The position numbers and the translations under genes are program-made. From Chitinophaga sp. MM2321 (GTDB taxonomy: Bacteria; Bacteroidota; Bacteroidia; Chitinophagales; Chitinophagaceae): a DNA stretch of 64,000 bases. The notes beneath the pieces were generated by a model. That model ran no database searches and had not been told where the DNA came from. It saw only the letters and a list, made by a program, of their open reading frames with translations. The stretch is taken from positions 1,860,001-1,924,000 of the forward strand of contig NZ_OZ035533.1 in assembly GCF_964033635.1 (NCBI RefSeq). Reading direction: 5' to 3'. Shown one piece after another: positions 47,352 through 57,498 of the stretch. Numbering within the stretch: the first letter of the stretch is position 1; each line of letters begins with the position of its first letter.

Positions 47352-48863
47352 ATGAAAAGGATCAACGTTTTCATTTTTGCCATAGCGTTTTTTACAGTGT
47401 CCGGATGTAGCAAGATACTGGATCAGAAACCGTTAACAGGCCTGTTGCCTGAAAATGCCATTGGCACCGCGGAGAATGCAGAATCACTGTTGTCCTCTGC
47501 CTACGCAGCTTTGAGGGAAGGGAAGATGTTCGGGGAATGCATCATTAACATGGCAGAAATACCTGGCGACAACACTACTACTGTAAATAGTGCACTGCTG
47601 ATGCTGGAAAATTTTACCTGGAATCCTACCAGCGGATATATTGATGGTCCTTATACACAAGGATATAATGCAATTGCCAAAGCTAATTTTATCATAGATC
47701 TTGTTGGCAATGCAGATATGGATGCAGCCCGCCGTGATCAGATAAAGGGCGAGGCCCTGTTTATAAGGGCGCTCACTTATTTCTATCTCGTAAGATTTTA
47801 TGGTGCCTTACCGCTGTATACAAAACCGGTACTTTCCGGCGATCAGCAAACCATCCAGGAAAATGCACAGGCGGCCCGCTCTTCTGTAGACAGCGTGTAT
47901 GCGCTTATCACCAGCGATCTGGATATGGCTGCAACGCTGGTTGCAGAAACACAGACAGATGCTTCCAGAAACCGCTACCGGGCCATAAAGACTACCGTAA
48001 ACGCTTTACAGGCAAAAGTGTATCTGTATCTGCGGCAGTGGGATAAAGCCACGGTTGCAGCGCAGAAAGTGATCGCCAGTCCGCTGTATTCCCTGCCTGC
48101 TGATTTTAACAGCTTATGGCCTGCAAAGGGCAAAGCGGAAGCTGTTTTCGAAATCAACTACAATCCCCCGTTAGAAGGTGGTGGCGTAATACCGGACGAA
48201 ATACTCCCGTTCCCGTTAGCCACCTATTCCTTTGATAAATTTCCCCGCCCGGTACCGGATTTTATAGAAAATGTGGCCGACCGTACCAATGATAAACGCT
48301 TCAAATTTGTGGCGCCCGTGAATTTCAACGGCGTACACGTAGCCGATAATTACACCAGCTTCCTGGTAGGATTACCGAATAACTTGCCGGGTGGCGGCGG
48401 TGCAGTAGACCTGGGCTATTTCATTTACAAATGGAGAAATGTGGGCGCCCTGCCATTTAATAATCCTGATAACTACAGTGTATTACGACTGGCTGATATT
48501 AAACTCATCTATGCAGAAGCTGAAAATGAACTGAATGGCCCTGGGAACGCATTGGCGCCTTTGAATGAAATACGTACAAGGGCAGGGCTGACCGCTTTAA
48601 CATTAGCGAATGTGCCGGATAAAACATCCTTCCGTAATGAGGTAGACAGGCAGCGCAGGCTGGAACTGGCATTTGAAGGTGAACGCTGGATGGACCTGGT
48701 GAGATATGCCAATGCGAAAACAGCAGGCATTCCACATACCATCACAGCATTGGATATTATTAAACAGGTGAGAGGTAGTGAAGATGCCAATTATTTATTA
48801 TTTCCTATCCCACAGGGTGAAGTTAACAGCAATCCCAATGTAAAACAGAATCCGGGGTATTAA
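47352..48863 (+). CDS. SusD/RagB-like lipoprotein (second)
   Basis: The 503-residue protein has a lipobox VSGC (C19), TPR-like N-terminal helices (GEALFIRALTYFYLVRFYGALPLY), the C-terminal RRLELAFEGERWMDLVRYA block and the LLFPIPQGEVNSNPNVKQNPGY ending typical of SusD. It binds the substrate at the surface for the SusC partner. The gap to the SusC gene is 11 bp. Confidence 0.95.
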   Translation: MKRINVFIFAIAFFTVSGCSKILDQKPLTGLLPENAIGTAENAESLLSSAYAALREGKMFGECIINMAEIPGDNTTTVNSALLMLENFTWNPTSGYIDGPYTQGYNAIAKANFIIDLVGNADMDAARRDQIKGEALFIRALTYFYLVRFYGALPLYTKPVLSGDQQTIQENAQAARSSVDSVYALITSDLDMAATLVAETQTDASRNRYRAIKTTVNALQAKVYLYLRQWDKATVAAQKVIASPLYSLPADFNSLWPAKGKAEAVFEINYNPPLEGGGVIPDEILPFPLATYSFDKFPRPVPDFIENVADRTNDKRFKFVAPVNFNGVHVADNYTSFLVGLPNNLPGGGGAVDLGYFIYKWRNVGALPFNNPDNYSVLRLADIKLIYAEAENELNGPGNALAPLNEIRTRAGLTALTLANVPDKTSFRNEVDRQRRLELAFEGERWMDLVRYANAKTAGIPHTITALDIIKQVRGSEDANYLLFPIPQGEVNSNPNVKQNPGY

Positions 48864-48898
48864 AACTAACCGAAAACAAATAAAAACAAATAAATATC

Positions 48899-49747
48899 AT
48901 GGCGAAATTCAGGATCAGTTTGAATATGGAGTACTGCCGCAGCGCAGACAAAGGATTTGAAGAAGGCGTAAAAATAGCGTCAGAACTGGGATACAAGTAC
49001 ATAGAACCCATGGTACATACCGGCTGGGGACTATTGAGTGAAGTGCAGTATTTTCATTCATTTTCGATGGAAGAAGATACATTGTTGATGAAAGAGATCT
49101 GCGACAAATATGGAATAAAGGTTAGCAGTATCAGTGGGCATAGTCCGTTAATGAAGCCGGAAGCTGCCGTGAGCCGTTTAACCCGCGCTATTATTTTTGC
49201 GTCGGCACTGGATGCCCCGTTCGTAAATACGGATGAAATGGTGAAACCCGATTGGATGGACGATGCTTTTGCGCACGAAGCAATGAAGTACTCCCTGACA
49301 AAAGCTGCTATGGTAGCTGCCCGGCATAAGGTAAATATCTGTATAGAACCGCATGGTATTTACACAAAAACCGCAGAAGGATTACTGAAGATTGTTCACC
49401 TGGTACCTTCTCCATGGATAGGCGTAAACTGGGATACGGGTAATTCCTATCTCGCCGGTGAGGAAGACCCCTATGACGGGTTAACGCAGGTAAGGGATTA
49501 TGTGCGCCATATCCATGCAAAGGATATCAGCATGGAACAGAGTACACAGGAGCGGGGAGCAGTAACGGGAACGCCTGTAGGTTGTGCCTGCGGTGAAGGG
49601 ATGGTGAAGTGGGATAAGGTATTTGAAATTATGGAGCCGGTAGACAGGGAGATCTTTCTCAGTGTGGAATGCGGCAAAATAGACGAAGCAGAAAGAAGCC
49701 TGGTATTCCTCGAAAAGGCGCTGGGAAATATGCTGATAAAAGACTAA
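48899..49747 (+). CDS. Sugar phosphate isomerase/epimerase-like TIM-barrel protein
   Basis: The 282-residue protein matches the xylose-isomerase-like TIM barrel (PF01261): ISLNMEYCRSADKGFEEGVKIASELGYKYIEPM, a metal-site glutamate in NICIEPHG, GVNWDTGNSYLAG, HIHAKDIS and the terminal FLSVECG. It lacks a signal peptide and acts in the cytosol. Family members epimerise ketoses or hydroxypyruvate, or act in inositol catabolism. Its position between SusD and the ThuA/dehydrogenase protein suggests work on the product of that oxidation. The reaction cannot be fixed. Confidence 0.87.
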   Translation: MAKFRISLNMEYCRSADKGFEEGVKIASELGYKYIEPMVHTGWGLLSEVQYFHSFSMEEDTLLMKEICDKYGIKVSSISGHSPLMKPEAAVSRLTRAIIFASALDAPFVNTDEMVKPDWMDDAFAHEAMKYSLTKAAMVAARHKVNICIEPHGIYTKTAEGLLKIVHLVPSPWIGVNWDTGNSYLAGEEDPYDGLTQVRDYVRHIHAKDISMEQSTQERGAVTGTPVGCACGEGMVKWDKVFEIMEPVDREIFLSVECGKIDEAERSLVFLEKALGNMLIKD

Positions 49748-49757
49748 TTAACAGATA

Positions 49758-52700
49758 ATGTTTACCGTTATGTTATTATACCGCCGGAGATCACCGTTGA
49801 TTGTTATTTTATTTTTGATGATAGCATGTGTGATGCAAACAGCCTGCAAACAGGATGCACCACCAGCCAGGATATTGGTGTTTACCAAAACAGCTGGCTT
49901 CAGGCATATTGATGCTATTGATACCGGACTGGTAGCCCTCCGTAAGATGGCGCAGGAAAAAGGATTTATAATGGATACAACAGAAGACGCCGGCAATTTT
50001 AATGAAGAGCACCTGAAACGTTACCGTGCGGTGGTATTCCTGCAGGCGTCAGGAGCACTCTTTAATGAGGAGCAGCGAACAGCTTTTCAGCGGTATATTC
50101 AGGCAGGTGGGGGCTTTGTAGCCATACATGCCCCTACCGATGCTGAGCGCGACTGGCCCTGGTACGGGCAGCTTATTGGTGCCTACTTTCTGAGTCATCC
50201 GGCAGATCCCAATGTACAAAAGGGTACATACGTTGTAAAAGATCAGCACCATCCTGCTACAGATTCGCTTCCTGATCATTTTACGATGGAAGATGAGTTC
50301 TATGATTTTACTATCGTGAACCCCGGTATAAAAACACTGATTGCACTGGATGAGCAAACCTACAAAGGTGGAAAGATGGGCGCTGATCATCCCGCGGTAT
50401 GGTATCATGATTTTGATGGAGGCCGTTCTTTTTATATGGCTATGGGACACACCACTGCGGCTTACAGTAACCCCGTTTTTCTGAAAATATTATGGGGCGG
50501 CCTGTATTATGCGATGGGGGCGGATAAGCCGGTAACGCTGGATTATTCAAAAGCCCTCCCGGAAGAAAACAGGTTCCATAAAGAGATCTTAATGGAGAAA
50601 CTGAACGAGCCTATACATCTCGTAATAGCAGATGATGGTAAGATATTTTTTGCACAGCGGAGAGGCGAAATTATCGAATACGATCAACAGGCGAAACAAT
50701 CAAAAATTATAGGCACATTACCCGTGTCCGGCAAATATGAGGATGGACTCCTGGGTATTACGCTCGACCCGGCATTCAGCACCAACAAGTGGATCTATGT
50801 GTATTATACGCAACCGGGAGGAACCGCGTTTCATGTGTCCCGCTATACATTGAATAAAGAAGGGATGTTTGACATGGGCAGCGAAAAAATATTGCTGAAG
50901 ATTCCCAAACAGATCCTCGATGGCAGCCATACAGGCGGCGGTCTGCTCTTCGATGTAAAAGGGAGTGGTGATCTTTTCATCACCACCGGTGATAATAGCA
51001 GTCCGCGCGGATGGGGATATGCACCTATTGATGAACGTAAAGGAAAAGAAGACTGGGATGCACAACGTAGCGCCGGTAATACCAATGATCTTCGTGGAAA
51101 GATATTGCGTATTCACCCCGAGCCTGATGGTACCTATTCCATTCCTGCCGGGAATCTTTTTCCAAAAGGGGAATCGGGGACGCTTCCTGAAATTTATTCC
51201 ATGGGACACCGGCAACCCTGGCGTATTACGATGGACAGCAAAACAGGCTGGCTATACGTTGGTGAAGTAGGACCAGATGCTAATGATGACTCCACTGGCC
51301 TTGGTCCAAAAGGATACGATGAATTTAACCAGATCCGTAAACCGGGAAACTATGGATGGCCTTATTTTGTTGCAGATAACAAGGCCTACTGGCAATATAA
51401 TTTTGCTACGGGTAAATCCGGTGACCCCTTCAATCCCGCCGGCCCGGTGAATAATTCCCCTAACAACACAGGGTTGAAAACACTGCCGCCGGCGCAAAAA
51501 GCTTTTATCTGGTATCCTTACAGTGCCTCAAAGGAATTTCCTTTGATGGGTAGCGGCGCCCGCTGCGCTACCGGTGGCCCCGTGTTTCATCGGTCAGACT
51601 TTAAGAACGCTCCGCATGTTTTCCCGGATTACTATGAAGGAAAATGGTTTATCACTGACTGGATCCGTGGCTGGATAAATGTGGTAACGATGGATGCAGA
51701 AGGAAATTACAAGTCGATGGAAAGATTTCTGCCAGGTCATACTTTCAGTAACCCGATAGACATGAAGTTCGGACCGGATGGGAGTTTGTATATGCTTGAA
51801 TATGGGAAAGGCTGGTTCCGGGCGAACGATGATGCGCGGTTGGTAAAGATCGTATACAATGGAGGCAACCGCACGCCTGTGGTGAAAGTGACCGCAGATG
51901 CCACAAGCAACGCAGTCCCATTCAAAGTAAACTTGTCTTCCCACGGTACAAAGGATTTTGATCATGATGCACTCACCTATGCCTGGAAAGTACGTGCAGA
52001 CAATAGCGGGAAAACACAGACAGCCACCACTGAAGCGGCTGCCTTTACCCTGGACGAACCAGGCATATACACGGCTACCTTAACCGTGACAGACGCAAAA
52101 GGTGCGCAGGACAGCGCACAGGTACGGCTCACGGCCGGCAATGAGCCACCACAGATTGCGCTCAATATCACAAAGGGCAATAGCAGCTTCTATTTCCCTG
52201 GCGGTACTTTTAATTATGAGGTAACGATCAGCGATAAGGAAGATAGTGTTTACGGTGGTGTAAGCTCGCAACGTGCACAGGTAGGCATTCATTACCTGGC
52301 AGAAGGATACACACCACTGCTGGGTGATCCCGATCCTTCCCGTATGCATGAACTGGAAGACAAAATGGATATCTACGGAGGAATGGTATTAAATGCAAGT
52401 GATTGTTATTCCTGTCATGCGATTGACCAAAAATCTATTGGCCCCTCTTTTAATGCCATCGCAGAAAAGTATAAAAAGGACACCCATGCAACGGAGCGCC
52501 TTGTTCAAAAGGTTATTCATGGTGGCAGTGGCGTTTGGGGAGATGCAGCCATGAGTGCGCATCCTGATCTGCCGCCCGTTAAAGCCAATGAAATGATCAG
52601 CTATATTTTAGGGCTGGCAAAACGCCTGCCTCCTTCTTTACCTTTAAAAGGAAGCTATACTACCAGCGTAGTTGCCGGAAAAACAGATGGCGTGTTTGTA

Positions 52701-53189
52701 CTGAAAGCAGCTTATACAGATAGTGGCTATCATGGATTACCACCGCTTTCGGCAGAAAAAACTATAGTGCTAAAATCGCCTGTGCTGGCAGCTGCGGAGG
52801 CAGATGAAGTTCGTAATATTATGCGCGTAAAAGTACCGGGTGTAGTATCGGAGTTGGCTGTGCTTTACGGCCCTGAAGCATATGTAGGGTTTAATGCCAT
52901 AGATCTGACAGGTATCACAGGCATCGACATGGAGGTTTCGCCGGCCATTGGTGGAACACTTGAATTACATCTCGATACACCGGATGGTATGCTGGTAAGC
53001 ACGCCGCTTTCACTGGTGCCGGGAAAGGGCAGCTTTACTGAAGGGAAGCCGGTACGCATCCCGCTTAAAGCGACCACGGGCCGTCACCATCTTTATTTTG
53101 TTCTGAAAGCACCCGGCGTCACCAAAAGTAGCCTGACAGTTATTATCACCCGGCTTACCTTTCTGGCGGGTAGTGATAAACGAAAATAA
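49758..53189 (+). CDS. Multidomain lipoprotein: ThuA, PQQ-type sugar dehydrogenase, PKD and cytochrome c
   Basis: This 1143-residue protein has a lipoprotein signal (lipobox MQTAC near residue 30; M5 is an alternative start). In order: a ThuA-like domain (about 38-260; ILVFTKTAGFRH, FVAIHAPTDAE), a soluble PQQ glucose dehydrogenase-like beta-propeller (about 275-695; GLLGITLDPAF, LDGSHTGGGLLFD, ITTGDNSS), a PKD domain (about 710-795), a cytochrome c domain with C883-x-x-C886-H887 and a likely axial methionine in DAAMSAHPD, and a C-terminal beta-sandwich resembling a carbohydrate-binding module. It should oxidise a sugar at the surface or periplasm and pass electrons to its own haem. It closes the second SusC/SusD operon. 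Confidence 0.92.
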   Translation: MFTVMLLYRRRSPLIVILFLMIACVMQTACKQDAPPARILVFTKTAGFRHIDAIDTGLVALRKMAQEKGFIMDTTEDAGNFNEEHLKRYRAVVFLQASGALFNEEQRTAFQRYIQAGGGFVAIHAPTDAERDWPWYGQLIGAYFLSHPADPNVQKGTYVVKDQHHPATDSLPDHFTMEDEFYDFTIVNPGIKTLIALDEQTYKGGKMGADHPAVWYHDFDGGRSFYMAMGHTTAAYSNPVFLKILWGGLYYAMGADKPVTLDYSKALPEENRFHKEILMEKLNEPIHLVIADDGKIFFAQRRGEIIEYDQQAKQSKIIGTLPVSGKYEDGLLGITLDPAFSTNKWIYVYYTQPGGTAFHVSRYTLNKEGMFDMGSEKILLKIPKQILDGSHTGGGLLFDVKGSGDLFITTGDNSSPRGWGYAPIDERKGKEDWDAQRSAGNTNDLRGKILRIHPEPDGTYSIPAGNLFPKGESGTLPEIYSMGHRQPWRITMDSKTGWLYVGEVGPDANDDSTGLGPKGYDEFNQIRKPGNYGWPYFVADNKAYWQYNFATGKSGDPFNPAGPVNNSPNNTGLKTLPPAQKAFIWYPYSASKEFPLMGSGARCATGGPVFHRSDFKNAPHVFPDYYEGKWFITDWIRGWINVVTMDAEGNYKSMERFLPGHTFSNPIDMKFGPDGSLYMLEYGKGWFRANDDARLVKIVYNGGNRTPVVKVTADATSNAVPFKVNLSSHGTKDFDHDALTYAWKVRADNSGKTQTATTEAAAFTLDEPGIYTATLTVTDAKGAQDSAQVRLTAGNEPPQIALNITKGNSSFYFPGGTFNYEVTISDKEDSVYGGVSSQRAQVGIHYLAEGYTPLLGDPDPSRMHELEDKMDIYGGMVLNASDCYSCHAIDQKSIGPSFNAIAEKYKKDTHATERLVQKVIHGGSGVWGDAAMSAHPDLPPVKANEMISYILGLAKRLPPSLPLKGSYTTSVVAGKTDGVFVLKAAYTDSGYHGLPPLSAEKTIVLKSPVLAAAEADEVRNIMRVKVPGVVSELAVLYGPEAYVGFNAIDLTGITGIDMEVSPAIGGTLELHLDTPDGMLVSTPLSLVPGKGSFTEGKPVRIPLKATTGRHHLYFVLKAPGVTKSSLTVIITRLTFLAGSDKRK

Positions 53190-53212
53190 CCACGTTGTTT
53201 TATTCTTTTCAA

Positions 53213-53256
53213 AAAGAAGCTGGCTCAATCAGATGAGCCGGCTTCTTTACTTTTTA
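53213..53256 (+). terminator. Terminator of the second SusC/SusD operon
   Basis: A 15-bp stem (53213-53227 with 53234-53248, one G-T pair) closes a six-base loop and is followed by a T run after two bases. It lies 23 bp after the stop codon. Confidence 0.85.
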
Positions 53257-53340
53257 TAAACAGGTATAGCTGATCCACTTCGTCAATATCTGAGCAGAAT
53301 GAATTATCTTGATAAATTCTTTTTAAACTGTTATTAAAGC

Positions 53341-53780
53341 ATGGAAAAAAAAGAAATAGCCTATCACCATTTAAACAACTTTGTCGGTAAATGGAATACT
53401 ATTGGCCGCATATTACCTACCAGCAACAATCCTGAAATTAACATCAAAGGAACGGATCACTATGAATGGTTGCCTGGCGGTTTCTTTTTGCAGCATAAAG
53501 TAGCGGTGTTAATGGGTAATGAAAAAACGAAACCCTTGAAATAATTGGTTATGATAAAGCGGCCAATATCTACACCATGCAGCATTATGATAACCTGGGT
53601 AATTCAGGATTTATGACGGCTACACTGGTGGGTGACCTATGGACTTTCACTGGAGAAACATTACGGTTTAATGGTGGTTTTAGTGAGGGAAACAAGGTGT
53701 TTTTGGGTATATGGGAACAATCCACTGATGGGAAAAACTGGCAGCATTTTATGGATATAAAATTAGTCAGAGAAGATTAA
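53341..53780 (+). pseudogene. Frameshifted DUF1579-like gene
   Basis: Two adjacent frames make one family protein. The first (53341-53544) carries HHLNNFVGKWNTIGRI and DHYEWLPGGFFLQHKV and runs into a stop just after an A6 tract (53522-53527). The next frame continues from that tract with ETLEIIGYDKAANIY, then MQHYDNLGNSGF, DLWTFTGE and GIWEQSTDGKNWQHFMDIKL, the remainder of a DUF1579 domain. One extra A in the tract would give an intact protein of about 145 residues. The break may be a true mutation, a base-calling error in the homopolymer, or slippage at A6. Function of the family is unknown; it is predicted to be a small beta-barrel binding protein. Confidence 0.82.
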
Positions 53781-53878
53781 TCTGAGCGGTGGATTTAACA
53801 TTCCGGCTTTAGTAGTGCTGGTTGGATTTTTGTAATTTGAATACAGTTTAATAAAACGACGGTCAGGTCAGCACTGTT

Positions 53879-55027
53879 ATGTTAACGAAGCAGACTAATA
53901 CGCTCATTATCGGAGCAAGCATCTCTGGCTTGGCTTCCGCTGCCTCTTTGTATAAACACGGTATCGAATATATCATTATTGAAAAACAAGGCCAGGTTGC
54001 CAGCCCATGGCGTAATCATTACGACCGCCTGCATTTACATACAAGCAAAATATTTTCAAATCTCCCTTATAAAAAATTTGGAAGCAGCATACCCCGGTAT
54101 CCGAGCAGACAACAGGTAGTGGATTACTTAGATGATTATCAAAAGGAATTTAATATCAACCCGGTTTTTAATACCGAAGCGATATCAGTGAAGAAAGAAG
54201 GGGACTATTGGATGACGGAAACAACTGACGGCTTGTTCAAATCAAAATACCTGATAATGGCAACTGGAGCTTATGGTAAGCCCAAACCCATCCACTTTAA
54301 AGGCATGGAAACATTTACCGGGAGAATCCTGCATAGCCATGCATACAGAACAGGCAAAGACTTTAAAGGACAAAATGTATTGGTAGTAGGTTTTGGTAAT
54401 TCGGCTTGTGAAATTGCCATGGATTTATATGAGCAGGGTGCAATACCTGCGATGGCAGTCCGCTCTCCTGTAAATGTAATTCCACGGGATGTATGGGGCA
54501 TTCCTGTACTCAGGCTAAGTTTATTAATGAGCCGCCTTCCACCGCATGTAGCTGATACTATCAGCGCCCCTCTTATGAAATGGTTAATAGGTGATCTTAC
54601 CAAACTGGGGCTTAGAAAAATGTCATACGGCCCACTGGAAGAAATCTGCAGAGATGGTAAAGCACCCGTATTGGACATTGGTACAATTCAACATATCCGG
54701 AAAGGGCACATAAAAATTTATGGTGATATTGATTACATCGAAGGCGCAACCATTCATTTCAAGGATGATAAAAAAGAAGTTTTTGATGCTATTGTTGCCG
54801 GTATTGGGTATTACCGGGACTATGCTGAAATAGTTGATGTTGACAAGCGTCGCTTCTCGGATTTACAATTATGTGCAAATAAGCAAAAATATTTTGGCAA
54901 AGATGGTTTGTATTTCTGTGGTTATTGGGTCAGTCCAACGGGTCAAATCCGGGAGATCGCTTTAGATGCACAGAAAATTGTGAGGCATATCGCTAAACAG
55001 GAAATGTTTCGGGAAAGTGATGTTTGA
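53879..55027 (+). CDS. YUCCA-like NAD(P)H flavin monooxygenase
   Basis: The 382-residue protein aligns by eye with plant YUCCA enzymes: an FAD loop GASISG (12-17; the third position is S rather than G), ASPWRNHYDRLHLHTSK, IPRYPSRQQVVDYLDDY, the monooxygenase fingerprint FTGRILHSHAY (146-156), NADPH motif GFGNSA (171-176), and the late VLDIGTIQHIRKGHIKI and GPLEEICRDGKAP segments. YUCCA proteins convert indole-3-pyruvate to indole-3-acetate. Related bacterial monooxygenases with other substrates exist, so auxin synthesis is only a hypothesis. It stands alone, convergent with the TonB receptor gene by 12 bp. Confidence 0.85.
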   Translation: MLTKQTNTLIIGASISGLASAASLYKHGIEYIIIEKQGQVASPWRNHYDRLHLHTSKIFSNLPYKKFGSSIPRYPSRQQVVDYLDDYQKEFNINPVFNTEAISVKKEGDYWMTETTDGLFKSKYLIMATGAYGKPKPIHFKGMETFTGRILHSHAYRTGKDFKGQNVLVVGFGNSACEIAMDLYEQGAIPAMAVRSPVNVIPRDVWGIPVLRLSLLMSRLPPHVADTISAPLMKWLIGDLTKLGLRKMSYGPLEEICRDGKAPVLDIGTIQHIRKGHIKIYGDIDYIEGATIHFKDDKKEVFDAIVAGIGYYRDYAEIVDVDKRRFSDLQLCANKQKYFGKDGLYFCGYWVSPTGQIREIALDAQKIVRHIAKQEMFRESDV

Positions 55028-55039
55028 TAACCGCTAAAA

Positions 55040-57443
55040 CTAAAACTTGTAACTATACCCTATACGTATAACCTGTGTTTCCAGGTAATCGGTGCTTGTA
55101 TATTGAAAGTCAGTACCAGTGATATCTCTTTTGATACGCAAAGTATTGGCGACATCAGTAGCATTCAAAAAGAATTCATTTTTCCCCAGCTTCTTTTTTA
55201 CACCCAGGTCGATTGAAAAACGGGCATATATTTTACCCTGTGGGATAATGTCAGGTGCCAGGTAGATCGCTGTCAACTGAACTTCTGTTAAATGTGGTAG
55301 CTGAAACAGGGTATTGAATTTGGCATTCCAGGAAAGCATTTCCTGTCGGGGTGCCGTGTAAATGCTTTCTTCCGGGTATTTATTAACAACAGTGAAAGGA
55401 TGTATGATATTCTGATATCCATTCAGGTTAACGTTAAAACTGGTCCATTCGGTCAGCCGTTGTGTCATACTTATTTCTATCCCTGAAGTATAGCTTTTGC
55501 CAGCATTCTGGAAAACATTGTAGATAAGATTACTCCCGTTTACAACACTGGCTATGCGTGTGATAGTGGCATCCATCCTTTTATGATAAATCGCCGGATA
55601 AAGAAAGCCATCATCCCAGTTGGTTTTATATCCGAGCTCAAATGTATTGGTAAATTGTGGTCTGAGTTCAGGATTGCCGACTTTTATAATCTCTGCGTCA
55701 TCATATTTAGGGAAAATGCGGATATCTACTTCATTCGGACGATCAACCCTGCGGTTATAAAACAGGGATAGTTTATGCTGATCATTGATGAGGTAGGATA
55801 ACCGTACATTGGGGAAAGGCTGAATATAGTGGTATCCATCGCTTTTATAGGTGTTGTGCTGAGGATTCACTTCATACCTGAGGTCTACATATTCTATACG
55901 CATACCGGCTTCTATTTCCAAATTCCTGTTTTCAAATACAAAAAGACCGTAAGCGGCCGGTATAATTTCGCCGTAGTTGGCCCAGCCTCCTGCACTGGTG
56001 TCGAGCGGAGAGTGGAGGCCCGGTTTGAACTGCATATTGGTAGGAATATATCTGCGGCGGAATTTAACCCCTCCCTCGAACCGGCCGTATTTCAATGGAT
56101 GTATGTAATCGGCATTCAGATCGGTTACATGTTCATCGGAAAGTAGCTTAAAGGAATCCAGCCCTGTGTAGGCCGGCATGATGTTAGTGAAAAAATATTT
56201 TTCATCTTCCCGGTGAAAAGTATAATTCAGGTTAACGTTCAGGGTGCGGCCCGGCTGTTTGAATTGGTATTGCCAACCTGCAGAAAAAAGTGGCCGTAGT
56301 TTTCAGTTCATCTTCCAGGAATTGCCATAGGCGCTTTCTTTCAGAAAGATCTATTGTGAAAAAAGGTTCATCTCCGCGGTCTAATATTTTTTCACTGCTA
56401 AATAAGGCGGAAACAGCGATGGTATTATTTTTATCGGGTTGCCAGTCGATACCGGTTTTGCCGGTAATGATATTGGTGGTCCTGTTTCTTTTCACTTGCT
56501 GTATTATCTTGTCTCCATGACTGTATATCCGTTCTGTAAACTCATTTTTGTTTAGTGTGTGGGTATAAAGATTATCCCCCTGCAAGTACAGATTGACTTT
56601 ATTCTTTTGGTAGTTTAGCGAAAGAGAAGGATTGATTTTTGGTGTGGCCTTATATTGTGGCCTAATATCCGGCAAATTGGCCTTCTTTTCCCATAATGCC
56701 CCGAGCCCGGTGCTGATGCCTATTTTACCATTTAAACCTTCTTTTTTTTCTTTTTTATAGATGATATTGATGATGCCGGCATTTCCATTCGCATCGTACC
56801 TCGAGGAGGGATTATTGATAATCTCGATTTTTTCTATCGCAGAAGCAGGGATGTTATCCAAGCCGGATTGCCCGCCAATACCGGTAAGCGCCGTTTGTTT
56901 ACCATCTATCAGTATCATTACCTTATCACTGCCTCGTAACAGGATTTTTCCATCCGGGCCGGTTGTGACACCCGGAAGATTTTTCATGGCTTCTATTGCA
57001 GAACCACCTGTCTGGGTAATATTATTGGATATTGAAAATGTTTTTTTATCCATTTTCTCTGTAACTGCGTCCTGTTTGCCCTGGATAGTTACCTCATTTA
57101 TGGAGACGCTGGTGGTGGCTAGTTCTATACTACCGATATCCAGGAAATTACTGAGTTGCCCTACTTGTAGGGATTGCCCTTTGCTGGTATATCCCATGTA
57201 GGAAAATTTTAGCAGGAACTGACCGCTTTCCAGAGAGGCAATACTGAAGATACCCGCTTCATTGGTGATAGTGCCTGTAATAAAAGTGCTATCCGGCAAC
57301 TTATGCAACGTTACATTCACAAAAGGGAGTACCGTTTTAAGGGCTGCATCCTTCACCAAGCCGGAAACAGTAGCGGCATTTTTTTGCGCCTGTATCATGA
57401 CAGCAGGCAGTATCGATAGAAAAAGGATCATCAGTCGTTTCAT
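55040..57443 (-). pseudogene. TonB-dependent receptor/outer-membrane beta-barrel, frameshifted
   Basis: Two reading frames on the minus strand form one receptor of about 800 residues. The N-terminal part (57443 down to 56232) has a signal peptide (MKRLMILFLSILPAVMIQA-Q), a carboxypeptidase-regulatory-like domain and a plug (ITQTGGSAIEAMKNLPGVTTGPDGKILLRGSDKVMILIDGK). The C-terminal part (55040-56179 and upstream in that frame) is a beta-barrel ending in IRIGYSYKF. The frame changes in a six-base homopolymer at 56284-56289; with five bases the coding runs through as TATFSAGWQYQFKQP. It is OMP_b-brl_3-like rather than SusC-like. A two-component system lies directly upstream in the same direction. 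It may be broken, or the extra base may be a sequence error. Confidence 0.82.
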
Positions 57444-57498
57444 CCAGTGTAAACTTTATATACACAAAGATGAAAGGTGATTTAGAAGGAATTTCGAA

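Noticed and set aside
53522..53528. AAAAAAC as a programmed -1 frameshift heptamer in the DUF1579 gene
   Set aside because: The heptamer is not in the phase needed for the canonical tandem slip, and no downstream stimulatory hairpin is evident; a plain indel is the simpler reading.
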